A program made the translations under genes and the position numbers. The notes beneath the pieces were generated by a model, which had not been told where the DNA came from, did no database searches, and saw nothing but the letters and a program-made list of their open reading frames with translations. From Halotalea alkalilenta (lineage in GTDB: Bacteria; Pseudomonadota; Gammaproteobacteria; Pseudomonadales; Halomonadaceae), in NCBI RefSeq assembly GCF_001648175.1, contig NZ_CP015243.1, positions 1,054,001 through 1,118,000 of the forward strand: a stretch of DNA of 64,000 bases. The letters are read 5' to 3'. This document shows, piece by piece, positions 51,869 through 60,434 of the stretch (its first letter is position 1; each line of letters opens with the position of its first letter).

Positions 51869-52573
51869 ATGTCATTTGAGCAATTCAAGGCACTGACCTT
51901 CGACGTGGTCGGTACGCTGATCGATTTCGAGCGCGGCATCCTCGAACACCTGCGCAAGTCCGTCGGCGATGCCGCCGAGAGCGTCAGCGACGAGGACATC
52001 CTCGCGGTCTATCGCGCGTCACGGGAGCGGCACAAGTGCGCGCGCTATCCCGACGACCTCGAGCGTACCTACTACGACATCATTTCTGCCTTCGGTTGGC
52101 CCGAGGCGCCGGGTGGCGCGCGCGGCCTGATCGAGTCGGTGAAGGATTGGCCTGCGTTCCCCGATTCGGTCGACGCGCTCAAGCGGCTGAGACGGCACTT
52201 CAAGCTGGTGGCGATGACCAACGCCCGCCACTGGGCGCTCGACCATATGGCCCGTACGCTGGAGCAGCCGTTCGACGACAAGATCTCGGTCGACGACGTG
52301 CGCTTCGAGAAGCCCGATCCGCAGTTCTTCGCCTATGCGCGCGGTCGTCTCTCCACCCAGGGCATCGTCTTCGAGGAGATCCTCCACGTCGCCCAGAGCC
52401 AGTATCACGACATCGGCGTCGCTAAGCGGCTCGGCTATCAGGTGTGCTGGATCGAGCGCCGCCATGGCCTGCCGGGACCGGGCGGCACCCAGGCGTCCGA
52501 GTACACCGAACCGCACCATCACTTCACCACGCTTGCTCAGCTGGCCGACGCTGTCGAAGCCGAGCTTGGTTGA
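51869..52573 (+). CDS. haloacid dehalogenase type II-like HAD protein
   Basis: HAD protein of 234 aa. Nucleophile D12 in LTFDVVGTLIDF, motif II VAMTNARHW, Lys in RFEKPDPQFF and motif IV VAQSQYHDIGVAKRLG. The AQS-x-YHD pattern departs from the SSN of true haloacid dehalogenases, so the annotation by name overstates the function. GAGG lies 5 nt before the ATG. It lies 51 bp before a PuuB-like oxidase gene on the same strand, a pairing that repeats elsewhere in this window. Confidence 0.85.
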   Translation: MSFEQFKALTFDVVGTLIDFERGILEHLRKSVGDAAESVSDEDILAVYRASRERHKCARYPDDLERTYYDIISAFGWPEAPGGARGLIESVKDWPAFPDSVDALKRLRRHFKLVAMTNARHWALDHMARTLEQPFDDKISVDDVRFEKPDPQFFAYARGRLSTQGIVFEEILHVAQSQYHDIGVAKRLGYQVCWIERRHGLPGPGGTQASEYTEPHHHFTTLAQLADAVEAELG

Positions 52574-52624
52574 CTCCTCCTCCGCGCCCGCGCTTGCGCG
52601 GGCGCTTGGTTCTAAGGCACTGCA

Positions 52625-53917
52625 ATGTCTACCAATCGCATCGATTCGCTCTGGGCGGCGACCGCGTCGGCCGCGCCGCAAACCCCGGCGCTGCGTGGCA
52701 CCCATCAGTGCGACGTAGCGATCATTGGCGGCGGTTTCACTGGCCTTTGCGCTGCGCACCATATCGCCGCCAGCGGCCGTGCGCCGCTGCTGCTCGAGGC
52801 TCGGGAGCTGGGCTTCGGCGCCAGTGGGCGCAATGGTGGAGTGGTCACCGCCAAGTTCCGGGTCTCGTTTCGCGATCTGGAGCGCCGGCATGGGCTCGAG
52901 ATCGCGCGTCGGATGTACCAGATGGGCTATGCCGCGATCGACCACCTGGAAACGATGACCCAGCAGCTCTCGCTGACCGCGGCGGACTTCCAGCGCCGCG
53001 GCCACCTGGCGCTCGCCCATACGCCGCGGGCATTGCAGGGGCTCGGTGCGGAAGTGGCGTGGATCGAACGCGAGTTCGGCAAGGGCGCCGCGCGGCTGCT
53101 GTCGAAGGAAGAGATCGAGCGCGAAGTCGCGGTGACGGGCTTCCACGGTGGGCTTTTGAGCCCCAAGGCGGGCGGCGTCCATCCGCTCGAATACCTGCGC
53201 GGCATCGCCCGCGGCCTGGTGGACAGGGGAGTCGCCGTGCATGGCGATTCGCCGGTGACGCGGATCGAGCAGCTTGGCGACCGGGTGGTGGTTGAAACCG
53301 AACACGGGCGAGTCGAGGCGGGGCAGTTGATCATCGCCACCAACGGCTACTCCGATCTGACCCCGGCAACCCGCGCGATGCACCGGCAGCTGATTCCGTT
53401 TCGCAGCGCGATCATCAGCACCGCGCCGCTGCCTGCCGCACTGATCGAGCGGATCATGCCCGGTCGGCGGCTGTGCGGCGATACCAAGCGGATGCTGCGT
53501 TGGTTCCGGCTGGTCGGCGACCGGCTGATCTTCGGCGGCCGCGGCGCCTTCGGTCGTGATGATTCGAAGCAGGCCTTCGATGAGCTCGAGCGCAGCCTGC
53601 GCGCGCTGTTCCCGGCGCTCGAGGGTATCGCAGTCGAGCATCGCTGGTCCGGTCTGGTGGCGATGACGCTGGACTACCTGCCCCACGTCGGCCGGATCGG
53701 CGATCGGGTGTTCTATTCGGTCGGCTACAACGGCTCCGGCGTGGCGCTGAGCGGCTACATGGGCAAGCAGCTCGCCGCGCTCAGCGCAGGCGAGCCGGTA
53801 TGGCTGGGGCCGCTCGAACGCCAGACGGCGCAGGAGATCCCGCTGCATGCCCTGCGCGCGCCCGGCGTGCGCCTGGCCGCCGGTTGGCAGCAGCTGCTCG
53901 ATGCGCTCGGCCGCTAG
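52625..53917 (+). CDS. FAD-dependent amine oxidase (PuuB-like)
   Basis: DAO-fold oxidase of 430 aa close to gamma-glutamylputrescine oxidase. N-terminal RIDSLWAATASAAP leader, FAD motif VAIIGGGFTGLCAAHHIA near residue 31, FGASGRNGGVVTAKFRVS near 64 and C-terminal VGYNGSGVALSGYMGK. Predicted to oxidise an amine with release of aldehyde, ammonia and peroxide. AAGG lies 7 nt before the ATG. Probably cotranscribed with the upstream HAD gene. Convergent with idnO. Confidence 0.9.
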   Translation: MSTNRIDSLWAATASAAPQTPALRGTHQCDVAIIGGGFTGLCAAHHIAASGRAPLLLEARELGFGASGRNGGVVTAKFRVSFRDLERRHGLEIARRMYQMGYAAIDHLETMTQQLSLTAADFQRRGHLALAHTPRALQGLGAEVAWIEREFGKGAARLLSKEEIEREVAVTGFHGGLLSPKAGGVHPLEYLRGIARGLVDRGVAVHGDSPVTRIEQLGDRVVVETEHGRVEAGQLIIATNGYSDLTPATRAMHRQLIPFRSAIISTAPLPAALIERIMPGRRLCGDTKRMLRWFRLVGDRLIFGGRGAFGRDDSKQAFDELERSLRALFPALEGIAVEHRWSGLVAMTLDYLPHVGRIGDRVFYSVGYNGSGVALSGYMGKQLAALSAGEPVWLGPLERQTAQEIPLHALRAPGVRLAAGWQQLLDALGR

Positions 53918-53937
53918 GGTCGGTCGCATCGACGCGT

Positions 53938-54717
53938 TCAGACCGTGCTGGTCAGGCCTCCATCGACATAGACGATCTGGCCGTTGACGAAGCTGGAGGC
54001 TGGGCCGGCGAGGAAGATCGCTGCACCCTGGAGTTCCTCGACCTTGCCCCAGCGGCCGGTCGGGGTGCGGTTGCACAGCCAGGCGGAGAACTCCTCGTTC
54101 TCGACCAGCGCCTTGTTCAATTCGGTCTCGAAGTAGCCCGGTGCCAGGCCATTGACCTGGATGTCGTAGCGCGCCCAGTCGGCGCACATGCCCTTGGTCA
54201 GCATCTTCACCGCGCCCTTGGTGGCGGTGTAGGGCGCGATGGTCTGGCGGCCGAGCTCGCTTTGCACCGAGCAGATGTTGATGATCTTGCCGGCGCGCCG
54301 CTCGATCATTCCCCGCACCACCCGCTTGGCGACGTAGAACACGCTGGTGAGGTTGGCGAGCAGCAGCTCGTCCCAAGCGATCTCGGTGAACTCGTGCAGC
54401 GGTGCGCGGCGCTGGATGCCTGCGTTGTTGATCAGGATATCGATCGGACCCTCTTCCTCCAATGCACTGATCCCCCTGTTGACCGCATGGGTGTCAGTGA
54501 CGTCGAACGCAGCGGTCTCAACCTTGATGTCCAGCTCCGCGAGCCGGTCGGCGGCTGCTTCCAGCCTGCGCGGGTCGCGGCCATTGATGATCACCGTAGC
54601 GCCTGCGCCGCCGAGGCCCTCGGCGAGGGCGAAGCCGATGCCTTGGCTGGCACCGGTGATCAGTGCGCGCTTGCCGGTAAGATCGAATAGCTTCAATGAG
54701 GGTAACGCGTCGCGCAT
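53938..54717 (-). CDS. idnO: gluconate 5-dehydrogenase (5-keto-D-gluconate reductase), SDR
   Basis: Short-chain dehydrogenase of 259 aa, IdnO type, interconverting 5-keto-gluconate and D-gluconate with NADP(H). Cofactor motif ITGASQGIGFALAEG, NNAGIQRR, active-site Ser in CSVQSELGR and Y-x3-K in APYTATKGA, and closing VNGQIVYVDGGLTS. It follows idnD by 54 bp. Together they convert idonate to gluconate, feeding central sugar-acid metabolism. Confidence 0.92.
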   Translation of the reverse strand: MRDALPSLKLFDLTGKRALITGASQGIGFALAEGLGGAGATVIINGRDPRRLEAAADRLAELDIKVETAAFDVTDTHAVNRGISALEEEGPIDILINNAGIQRRAPLHEFTEIAWDELLLANLTSVFYVAKRVVRGMIERRAGKIINICSVQSELGRQTIAPYTATKGAVKMLTKGMCADWARYDIQVNGLAPGYFETELNKALVENEEFSAWLCNRTPTGRWGKVEELQGAAIFLAGPASSFVNGQIVYVDGGLTSTV

Positions 54718-54771
54718 GGTATCGATTCCTCGAAAACGTTGAACGAAGCCCAGGCGGCGCCCGGGCCGGGA

Positions 54772-55803
54772 TCAAAAACTCAGCTGGACCTTCATCGAAC
54801 GGCGTTTGTCGCCGGCCAGTTCGAAGGCTTCGACCGCTCGTTCGACCGGCAGCACCTGGGTCAACAGTGGAGCGACATCGAAATCATCGCGGCCGAGGGT
54901 GGCTACCGCTGCCTCGAACTCCTCGATGAAGCGGAAGGTGCCGCGCAGGGAAATCTCCTTGACCACCAGTATCGACAGCGGCACCTGCACGTCATTGCCC
55001 ATCCCGACCTGGACGATGGTGGCGCGGGGCCGCGCGACCTCGAGCGCGGTAGCGAGCCCGGGTGCGGATCCCGAGCACTCGAACACCACATCGAAATGGC
55101 CCTTGTCGCGCTTGTACTCGTCGAGTTTACCGGCCGCGTCCATCACGTTGATCGTGCGGGTGGCGCCGAGCTCGGCGACGGTGGCGAGCGGTGCATCGAG
55201 CAGGTCGGTGACCACCAGCTCGCGGGCGCCGGCGAGCTTTGCCACCATGGTGGTCAGCGCACCGATCGGCCCGGCACCTGAGACCAGCACCCGCTTGCCG
55301 AGCAGGTCGCCGGCCTGGCGCGCGGCGTGCAGGCACACCGCCAGAGGCTCGGCGAATGCCGCCTTCTCGAAACCCAGGCCTTCGGGCAGCGGTACGATCT
55401 GGGCCCGCTCGCACACCAGCCGTTGGCGAAAGCCGCCGTGCACATGGGGCATGCGCATGGCGCTGCCGTAGAAACGCATCTCGAGCGCGTGGTTGATCAG
55501 TCCTTCACGGCTGTACTTGCACGGCGCTGGCACGAAGCCTGGGTTGATCGCAACCGGCGTGCCCGGCGCGAGGTCGTCGACGTTCTCGCCGCAGGCAAGG
55601 ACTTCGCCGACGATTTCGTGGCCGAGGATCATCGGCTGCTTGATCCTCACCGCGCCGAAGCCGCCATGCTGGTAGTAATGGAGATCCGAGCCGCAGATGC
55701 CGCCGTTGCGGATGCGCACTTCCACCTGGCCGGGGCCGGGGGAGCCGGCTTCGATGTCGTCGATGCGAAGGTCGCGTGGGGCGTGGATGGTGACCGCCTT
55801 CAT
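54772..55803 (-). CDS. idnD: L-idonate 5-dehydrogenase
   Basis: Medium-chain zinc dehydrogenase of 343 aa, IdnD type, oxidising L-idonate to 5-ketogluconate. Catalytic zinc ligands are present: C37 in GGICGSDLHYY and H62-E63 in LGHEIVG; NAD fold VSGAGPIGALTT. The structural zinc lobe is degenerate: where the family has C-x2-C-x2-C-x7-C, positions 92, 95, 98 and 106 read Pro, Cys, Ser, Ala, yet flanking sequence (MRFYGSAM) is conserved. AGGA lies 7 nt before the ATG. First gene of idnD-idnO. Confidence 0.9.
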   Translation of the reverse strand: MKAVTIHAPRDLRIDDIEAGSPGPGQVEVRIRNGGICGSDLHYYQHGGFGAVRIKQPMILGHEIVGEVLACGENVDDLAPGTPVAINPGFVPAPCKYSREGLINHALEMRFYGSAMRMPHVHGGFRQRLVCERAQIVPLPEGLGFEKAAFAEPLAVCLHAARQAGDLLGKRVLVSGAGPIGALTTMVAKLAGARELVVTDLLDAPLATVAELGATRTINVMDAAGKLDEYKRDKGHFDVVFECSGSAPGLATALEVARPRATIVQVGMGNDVQVPLSILVVKEISLRGTFRFIEEFEAAVATLGRDDFDVAPLLTQVLPVERAVEAFELAGDKRRSMKVQLSF

Positions 55804-55940
55804 GGGAGTTTCCTAGGTCGCAAAGGTTTGCACACAGAAGTTCGCACAGAACTACGCCGATGGTGCGGGCTCGGCAACCGGTCCCAAAGCGCTTGAGGCG
55901 TTTTTGCGACCAAGGTATAAGCCGGCATCGTCATGTGCGT

Positions 55941-57359
55941 TCAGCGCCCCCTGCGTGCGACCTCGGCTCCTGCCTCGGGGGCCAGGCGCAGAGGGCCGAA
56001 AGTCGCCACCAGCGCGATCGCCGCGCTGCCGAGCAGGGCGAAGTGGAAATCCTCGATCAGCGGCCCGTCGTGCCCGGCCAGGGCCTGGAACAGCTGCAGC
56101 GCCAGCGCGGCGGTGGCGATCCCGAGTCCGGTGGAGAGCTGGTCGCTGGTGCTGAACAGCGTGTTGGCGGAGCCCATTTTCGTGCTCGGCATCTCGCTGA
56201 AGGCGAGCGTATTGAAGGCGGTGAACTGCATCGAACGGCTCATGCCGCTCAAGAACAGGATCACGATCAGCAGCGCCAGTGGTACCTCGGGGGTGAACAG
56301 CGCGCAGGCGGCCATCGAGGCGGCCTGGATCACGCCATTGATGATCAGCACGCGGCGAAAGCCGATCGCCGAAAGCACGCGCGAGGTCAGCGGCTTCATG
56401 CACAGGTTGCCGGCGAAGAGCGCGAGCAGCATCAGTCCGGCCTGGAAGGCGTCCATCCCGAAGCTGAGCTGGAACATCAGCGGCAGTAGGAACGGCATGG
56501 TGTTGATCGAGAGCCGAAACAGTCCGCCGCTGAGCAGCGCGACACGAAAGCTTGGGTGTTCGAGCGGAGTCAGCGCGACCAGCGGGTGGGGATGGTGTTT
56601 GAGATGGCGCACCGCGAAGACACCGGCCGCGATGCCGCCGGCGCCGACCGCGAGCATCGCGAAACGGCCACCGTCGAGATGGGCCAGCCCCTCCACCGCG
56701 CTCATCAGCAGCAGGCAGGCGAAGGCGCAGAGGGTGAATCCCCGCAGATCGAACGGGGCTGCGCGGGCGGCGCTTGCGCGCGCTGGCATCAGTCGCAGGC
56801 TGAGGCAGATACCGACCGCGGCGATCGGCAGGTTGATCAGGAAGATCCAATGCCAGGAAAGGTGCAGGGTGATCAGCCCGCCGAGCGGCGGACCCAGCAC
56901 CGGCGCGGTGAGCCCGGGCCAGGTGATGATCGCGATCGCCTTCATCAGTTCGCGTTTGGGGTAGCGCCTCAGCACGGTGAGCCGCCCGACGGGCACCATC
57001 AGCGCGCCGCCGATGCCTTGCACTATTCGGGCGAAGGTGAACTGAGCGAGATTCTGGCTCAGGGCACAGGCCAGCGAGGCGAGCGCGAACAGGGCGAGTG
57101 CCAGGGTGAACACTCGGCGAGCGCCGAAGCGCTCGGCTACCCAGGCGCTCAGCGGGATGAATGTCGCGACGGTGACCAGGTAGGCGGAGATGCCGATGCT
57201 CAGGCTGACCGGAGGCACGTCGAAGCTCGCCGCGATGTGGGGAATCGCGGTGATGATGATGGTGGCGTCGAGCATCTCCATGAAGAACGCCGCAGCGACC
57301 AGCAGCGCAAGCGCGGGAGAGGGCGAATCAGCGACCGCGGAAGTGGTCGAGGGAGGCAT
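55941..57359 (-). CDS. MFS transporter, DHA2 (drug:H+ antiporter) family
   Basis: Major facilitator of 472 aa with about 13-14 helices, DHA2 type. Motifs: FFMEMLDATIIITAIPHIA (motif D1), WVAERFGARRVF (motif A) and APVLGPPLGGLI (motif C of antiporters). It is the usual solo DHA2 exporter without a membrane fusion partner. It lies 137 bp before idnD on the same strand, so a sugar-acid role cannot be excluded. The ATG at 57359 has GGAG 5 nt upstream; a longer frame begins at 57401. Divergent from the emrA-like gene. Confidence 0.88.
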   Translation of the reverse strand: MPPSTTSAVADSPSPALALLVAAAFFMEMLDATIIITAIPHIAASFDVPPVSLSIGISAYLVTVATFIPLSAWVAERFGARRVFTLALALFALASLACALSQNLAQFTFARIVQGIGGALMVPVGRLTVLRRYPKRELMKAIAIITWPGLTAPVLGPPLGGLITLHLSWHWIFLINLPIAAVGICLSLRLMPARASAARAAPFDLRGFTLCAFACLLLMSAVEGLAHLDGGRFAMLAVGAGGIAAGVFAVRHLKHHPHPLVALTPLEHPSFRVALLSGGLFRLSINTMPFLLPLMFQLSFGMDAFQAGLMLLALFAGNLCMKPLTSRVLSAIGFRRVLIINGVIQAASMAACALFTPEVPLALLIVILFLSGMSRSMQFTAFNTLAFSEMPSTKMGSANTLFSTSDQLSTGLGIATAALALQLFQALAGHDGPLIEDFHFALLGSAAIALVATFGPLRLAPEAGAEVARRGR

Positions 57360-57645
57360 GTCGACTCCATGATTGGCAGCGCACGCCTGAGCTTGCGCCA
57401 CTTACCCCCGGACCTTCAAGCGGTTATCCTCTCGGAGGTCGTGCGTTGGGACGTTCGACGCGTCTGAATTGAGCTTGAAGTCGCCTTCGCGTACCCTTCC
57501 TTGCTTGCCCGCTCTGGTGGCGATCGGAAGGCTGCCGGAGCGGAAGGTGATCTTCACCGCAGGGCGCTTGGCCCCGGGATTCTTTTGTCTGTACGCGAGC
57601 GGGGTTCTTTCCCATCGCCGCGCGATTTCCATCATGGGGCCTTGC
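57360..57645. other. divergent promoter region between DHA2 transporter and emrA-like gene
   Basis: About 286 bp, presumably holding promoters for two divergent efflux genes. No regulator gene and no clear palindrome is visible. The in-frame extension of the emrA frame through this region looks noncoding. Confidence 0.4.
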
Positions 57646-58794
57646 ATGCACGCGCTAACCAAGAAATGGCTCAAACGTCTGATTCTCGCCCTGCTGTCGA
57701 TGATTCTGCTGGTCGCCGCGATCATCTGGGGCCTCTATTGGTTACAGACGGGCCGTTTCTTCCAGACCACCGACAATGCCTATCTGCGCGGCGACGGTGT
57801 GGCGATACGTTCCGAGCTCAGCGCCAAGGTGGAGGCGCTCGGGGTCGCCCACAACCAGCGGGTGAGCAAAGGCCAGCTGTTGGTGACCCTCGATGACCGC
57901 GACTATCGCGACCAGCTCCGCCAGGCCGAGGCGAAGCTGGTCGAGGCCAATGCCCAGGTGGTCCAGGCGGAGCGCAACGTCGATGCGAGCCGCGCCCAGA
58001 TCGAGCAGTATCAGGCCCAGGTGACCGCCGCCGAGGCGCGTGACGACCAGGCGCTGACCACCCTCAACCGTACCCTGATGCTCAGCGACCGTGGCGTGGT
58101 GCCGCGCCAGCAGCTCGATGACCGCCACTCCGAGCGCGCGGTGACCCGTGCCGATCTCGCCGCCAGCCGGGCGCAGTTGACCTCCGCTCGCCGCCAGCTG
58201 GCGGTGCAGCAGGCCGCGCTCGAAGCCGCTAGGGCCAGCGTGCAGTCGGCCGAGGCCGACGTCGAGTCGGCGCTCACCCAGCTCGGTCGTACCCATATCT
58301 ATGCACCCGCCGACGGTGTGGTCGGCAACGTCGCGGTCGAGGTCGGCAGCTACGCGCAGCCGCAGCTGACCTTGATGCAGCTGGTTCCGGTCGATGCGCT
58401 CTACGTGATCGCCAACTACAAAGAAACCCAGATCGGGCGGATGCGCATCGGCCAGCCGGTATCGATCAAGGTCGATGCCTATTCCGAGATCGGCTACGAA
58501 GGGGTGGTCGAGAGCATCGCACCGGCCACCGGCGCCGAGTTCAGCCTGCTGCCGGTCGACAACGCCACCGGCAACTTCAACAAGATCGTCCAGCGGGTGC
58601 CGGTGCGGATTCGCCTGATCGGCCCCCAGGACCAGCTCGGCAGGCTCCAGGCCGGTCTCTCGGTGGAGCCGACCGTCGATACCCGCCGGCTCGAGGGCAA
58701 CTCGCTCTACGTGGTGCCGGCCCCCAACCTGATGCTCGACGACGAGCGCCCAGTGATTCCGGTCCACGTGCCCGAGCCGGTCGGCGAGCGCTGA
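57646..58794 (+). CDS. emrA: EmrA-type membrane fusion protein
   Basis: HlyD/EmrA periplasmic adaptor of 382 aa. One N-terminal membrane helix (residues 9-32), lipoyl half-motif TTDNAYLRGDGVAIRSELSA, a long coiled-coil hairpin (about 90-215, rich in Gln/Ala/Glu heptads), and the second lipoyl half TLMQLVPVDALYVIANYKE. It links the DHA2 pump to an outer-membrane channel for multidrug or toxic-compound export. No tolC-like gene follows. The ATG at 57646 is preferred over 57634. It ends 3 nt before the emrB gene. Confidence 0.92.
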   Translation: MHALTKKWLKRLILALLSMILLVAAIIWGLYWLQTGRFFQTTDNAYLRGDGVAIRSELSAKVEALGVAHNQRVSKGQLLVTLDDRDYRDQLRQAEAKLVEANAQVVQAERNVDASRAQIEQYQAQVTAAEARDDQALTTLNRTLMLSDRGVVPRQQLDDRHSERAVTRADLAASRAQLTSARRQLAVQQAALEAARASVQSAEADVESALTQLGRTHIYAPADGVVGNVAVEVGSYAQPQLTLMQLVPVDALYVIANYKETQIGRMRIGQPVSIKVDAYSEIGYEGVVESIAPATGAEFSLLPVDNATGNFNKIVQRVPVRIRLIGPQDQLGRLQAGLSVEPTVDTRRLEGNSLYVVPAPNLMLDDERPVIPVHVPEPVGER

Positions 58795-58797
58795 TCG

Positions 58798-60339
58798 ATG
58801 AGTGACCGCGGCTACCAGGGCCCGCAGCGGATGCCATCGCGCCGCCAGCAGCTTGGCTTCCTGGCGGCGGTGGTGGGGATGTTCATGGCGATCCTCGACA
58901 TCCAGATCGTCGCCAGTTCGCTCAACGAGATCCAGGCCGGGGTTTCCGCCAGCCGCGATGAGATTTCCTGGGTCCAGACCTCCTACCTGATCGCCGAGAT
59001 CGTGATGATCCCGCTGGCCGGTACGCTGGCGCGGATATTCTCGACCCGGGCGGTGTTCGTCTTCTCCTGCGCAGGCTTCACCCTCGCCAGCATCGGCTGC
59101 GCGATGGCGTCGAGCATCGGCGAACTGGTGGTGCTGCGGGCCATCCAGGGCTTCATGGGCGGGGCGATGATCCCGCTGACCCAGGCAGTCAGCTTCACCA
59201 TCTTCCCGCGGGCCAGGATGGGCTCGGTGCAGGCGGTGATCGGCCTGGTGGCGACGCTGGCGCCGTCGATCGGCCCGACGCTCGGCGGCTACATCACCGA
59301 GCACCTCTCCTGGCACTGGCTGTTCTTGATCAACGTGATCCCCGGTGTGCTGGTCTGCATCGGGGTATGGACGCTGCTCGACATCGACCGCGGCGACCGC
59401 CGGGTGCTGGTGCGGCTGGACGTGATCGGACTGATCATGATGGCAGTGTTCCTCGGCACGCTGGAGTTCGTGCTCGAGGAAGGCCATGACGACGACTGGT
59501 TCTCCAGCCGCTTGATCGCATCGATGGCGATCGTCTGCGGCATTTCAGGGGTCTTGTTCGTCTGGCGGGTGTTCAGTACCGACTACCCTATCATCGATCT
59601 GAGGCTCTTCCGCGACCGCGACTTCGCCATCGGCATCGTGGTGATCTTCGTGCTCGGCATCGCGCTCTACGGGCTGGTCTACCTGATGCCGCTGTTCTTC
59701 GGCGGCGTGCGCGGCTATTCGAGCCTGCAGATCGGCGAAGTGATGTTCGTCACCGGGGCGACGATGTTCGTCGCCGCTCCCTTGATCGGCTGGTTCGGCG
59801 ATATGTTCTCCCACCGTACGCTGATCCTGTTCGGGCTTGCGATGGTGGCGATCGGTACCCTGCTCAACGTCAACCTCACCGATCAGTCGGGCTTCCACGA
59901 GTTCTTCTGGCCCCAGGTGATCCGTGGCATCGGCTTCATCACCTGCATGATTCCCGCCTCGCGGATCACACTCGGCCACCTGACCCCCGAGCAGGTGGGC
60001 CAGGGGGCGGGCATGTTCAGCGTGATGCGCAACCTCGGTGGGGCGATGGGCCTTGCGTTGATCGACACCACGCTGAGCTATCGCGAGCAGTACCACTGGC
60101 AGCAGCTGATCCCGGCGATCAACGAGGGGCGCGATGCGGTGGTCGAAGCCCTTGCCCAGTACCAGCAGCAGTTCGAAGGGATGGTCGCCGATCCCCAGGC
60201 GGCGGCGATCCAGATGATCGCCGATCGGGTGATCCAGCAGGCCAACGTGCTCGCCTTCAATGATCTGTTCCTCTGGCTCGGGATGATCTACCTGCTGATA
60301 TTGCCGCTGGCGCTGCTGGTGCGCCGCTCGCGGGGGTGA
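58798..60339 (+). CDS. emrB: EmrB-type DHA2 efflux transporter
   Basis: MFS pump of 513 aa with 14 predicted helices, EmrB/QacA subfamily. Motifs: VGMFMAILDIQIVASSLNEIQ, LARIFSTRAVFVFSC (motif A position, less basic than usual), and LAPSIGPTLGGYI (motif C). The extended loop near residues 440-480 (EQYHWQQLIPAINEGRD) is typical of the subfamily. Pairs with the adaptor upstream. Substrate unknown. Confidence 0.93.
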   Translation: MSDRGYQGPQRMPSRRQQLGFLAAVVGMFMAILDIQIVASSLNEIQAGVSASRDEISWVQTSYLIAEIVMIPLAGTLARIFSTRAVFVFSCAGFTLASIGCAMASSIGELVVLRAIQGFMGGAMIPLTQAVSFTIFPRARMGSVQAVIGLVATLAPSIGPTLGGYITEHLSWHWLFLINVIPGVLVCIGVWTLLDIDRGDRRVLVRLDVIGLIMMAVFLGTLEFVLEEGHDDDWFSSRLIASMAIVCGISGVLFVWRVFSTDYPIIDLRLFRDRDFAIGIVVIFVLGIALYGLVYLMPLFFGGVRGYSSLQIGEVMFVTGATMFVAAPLIGWFGDMFSHRTLILFGLAMVAIGTLLNVNLTDQSGFHEFFWPQVIRGIGFITCMIPASRITLGHLTPEQVGQGAGMFSVMRNLGGAMGLALIDTTLSYREQYHWQQLIPAINEGRDAVVEALAQYQQQFEGMVADPQAAAIQMIADRVIQQANVLAFNDLFLWLGMIYLLILPLALLVRRSRG

Positions 60340-60434
60340 ACATGACAGGCGAGTGCCAAGTGTTCTAACCTCGGAACGTCGGTCGAGTTCCATTTTCGAT
60401 CAGTAGTGAAATAAATATTCCGAGAGAGAACCAC

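Noticed and set aside
52019..54376. 785-codon open frame antisense to HAD and oxidase genes
   Set aside because: It crosses two complete plus-strand genes and part of idnO; no protein family is visible.
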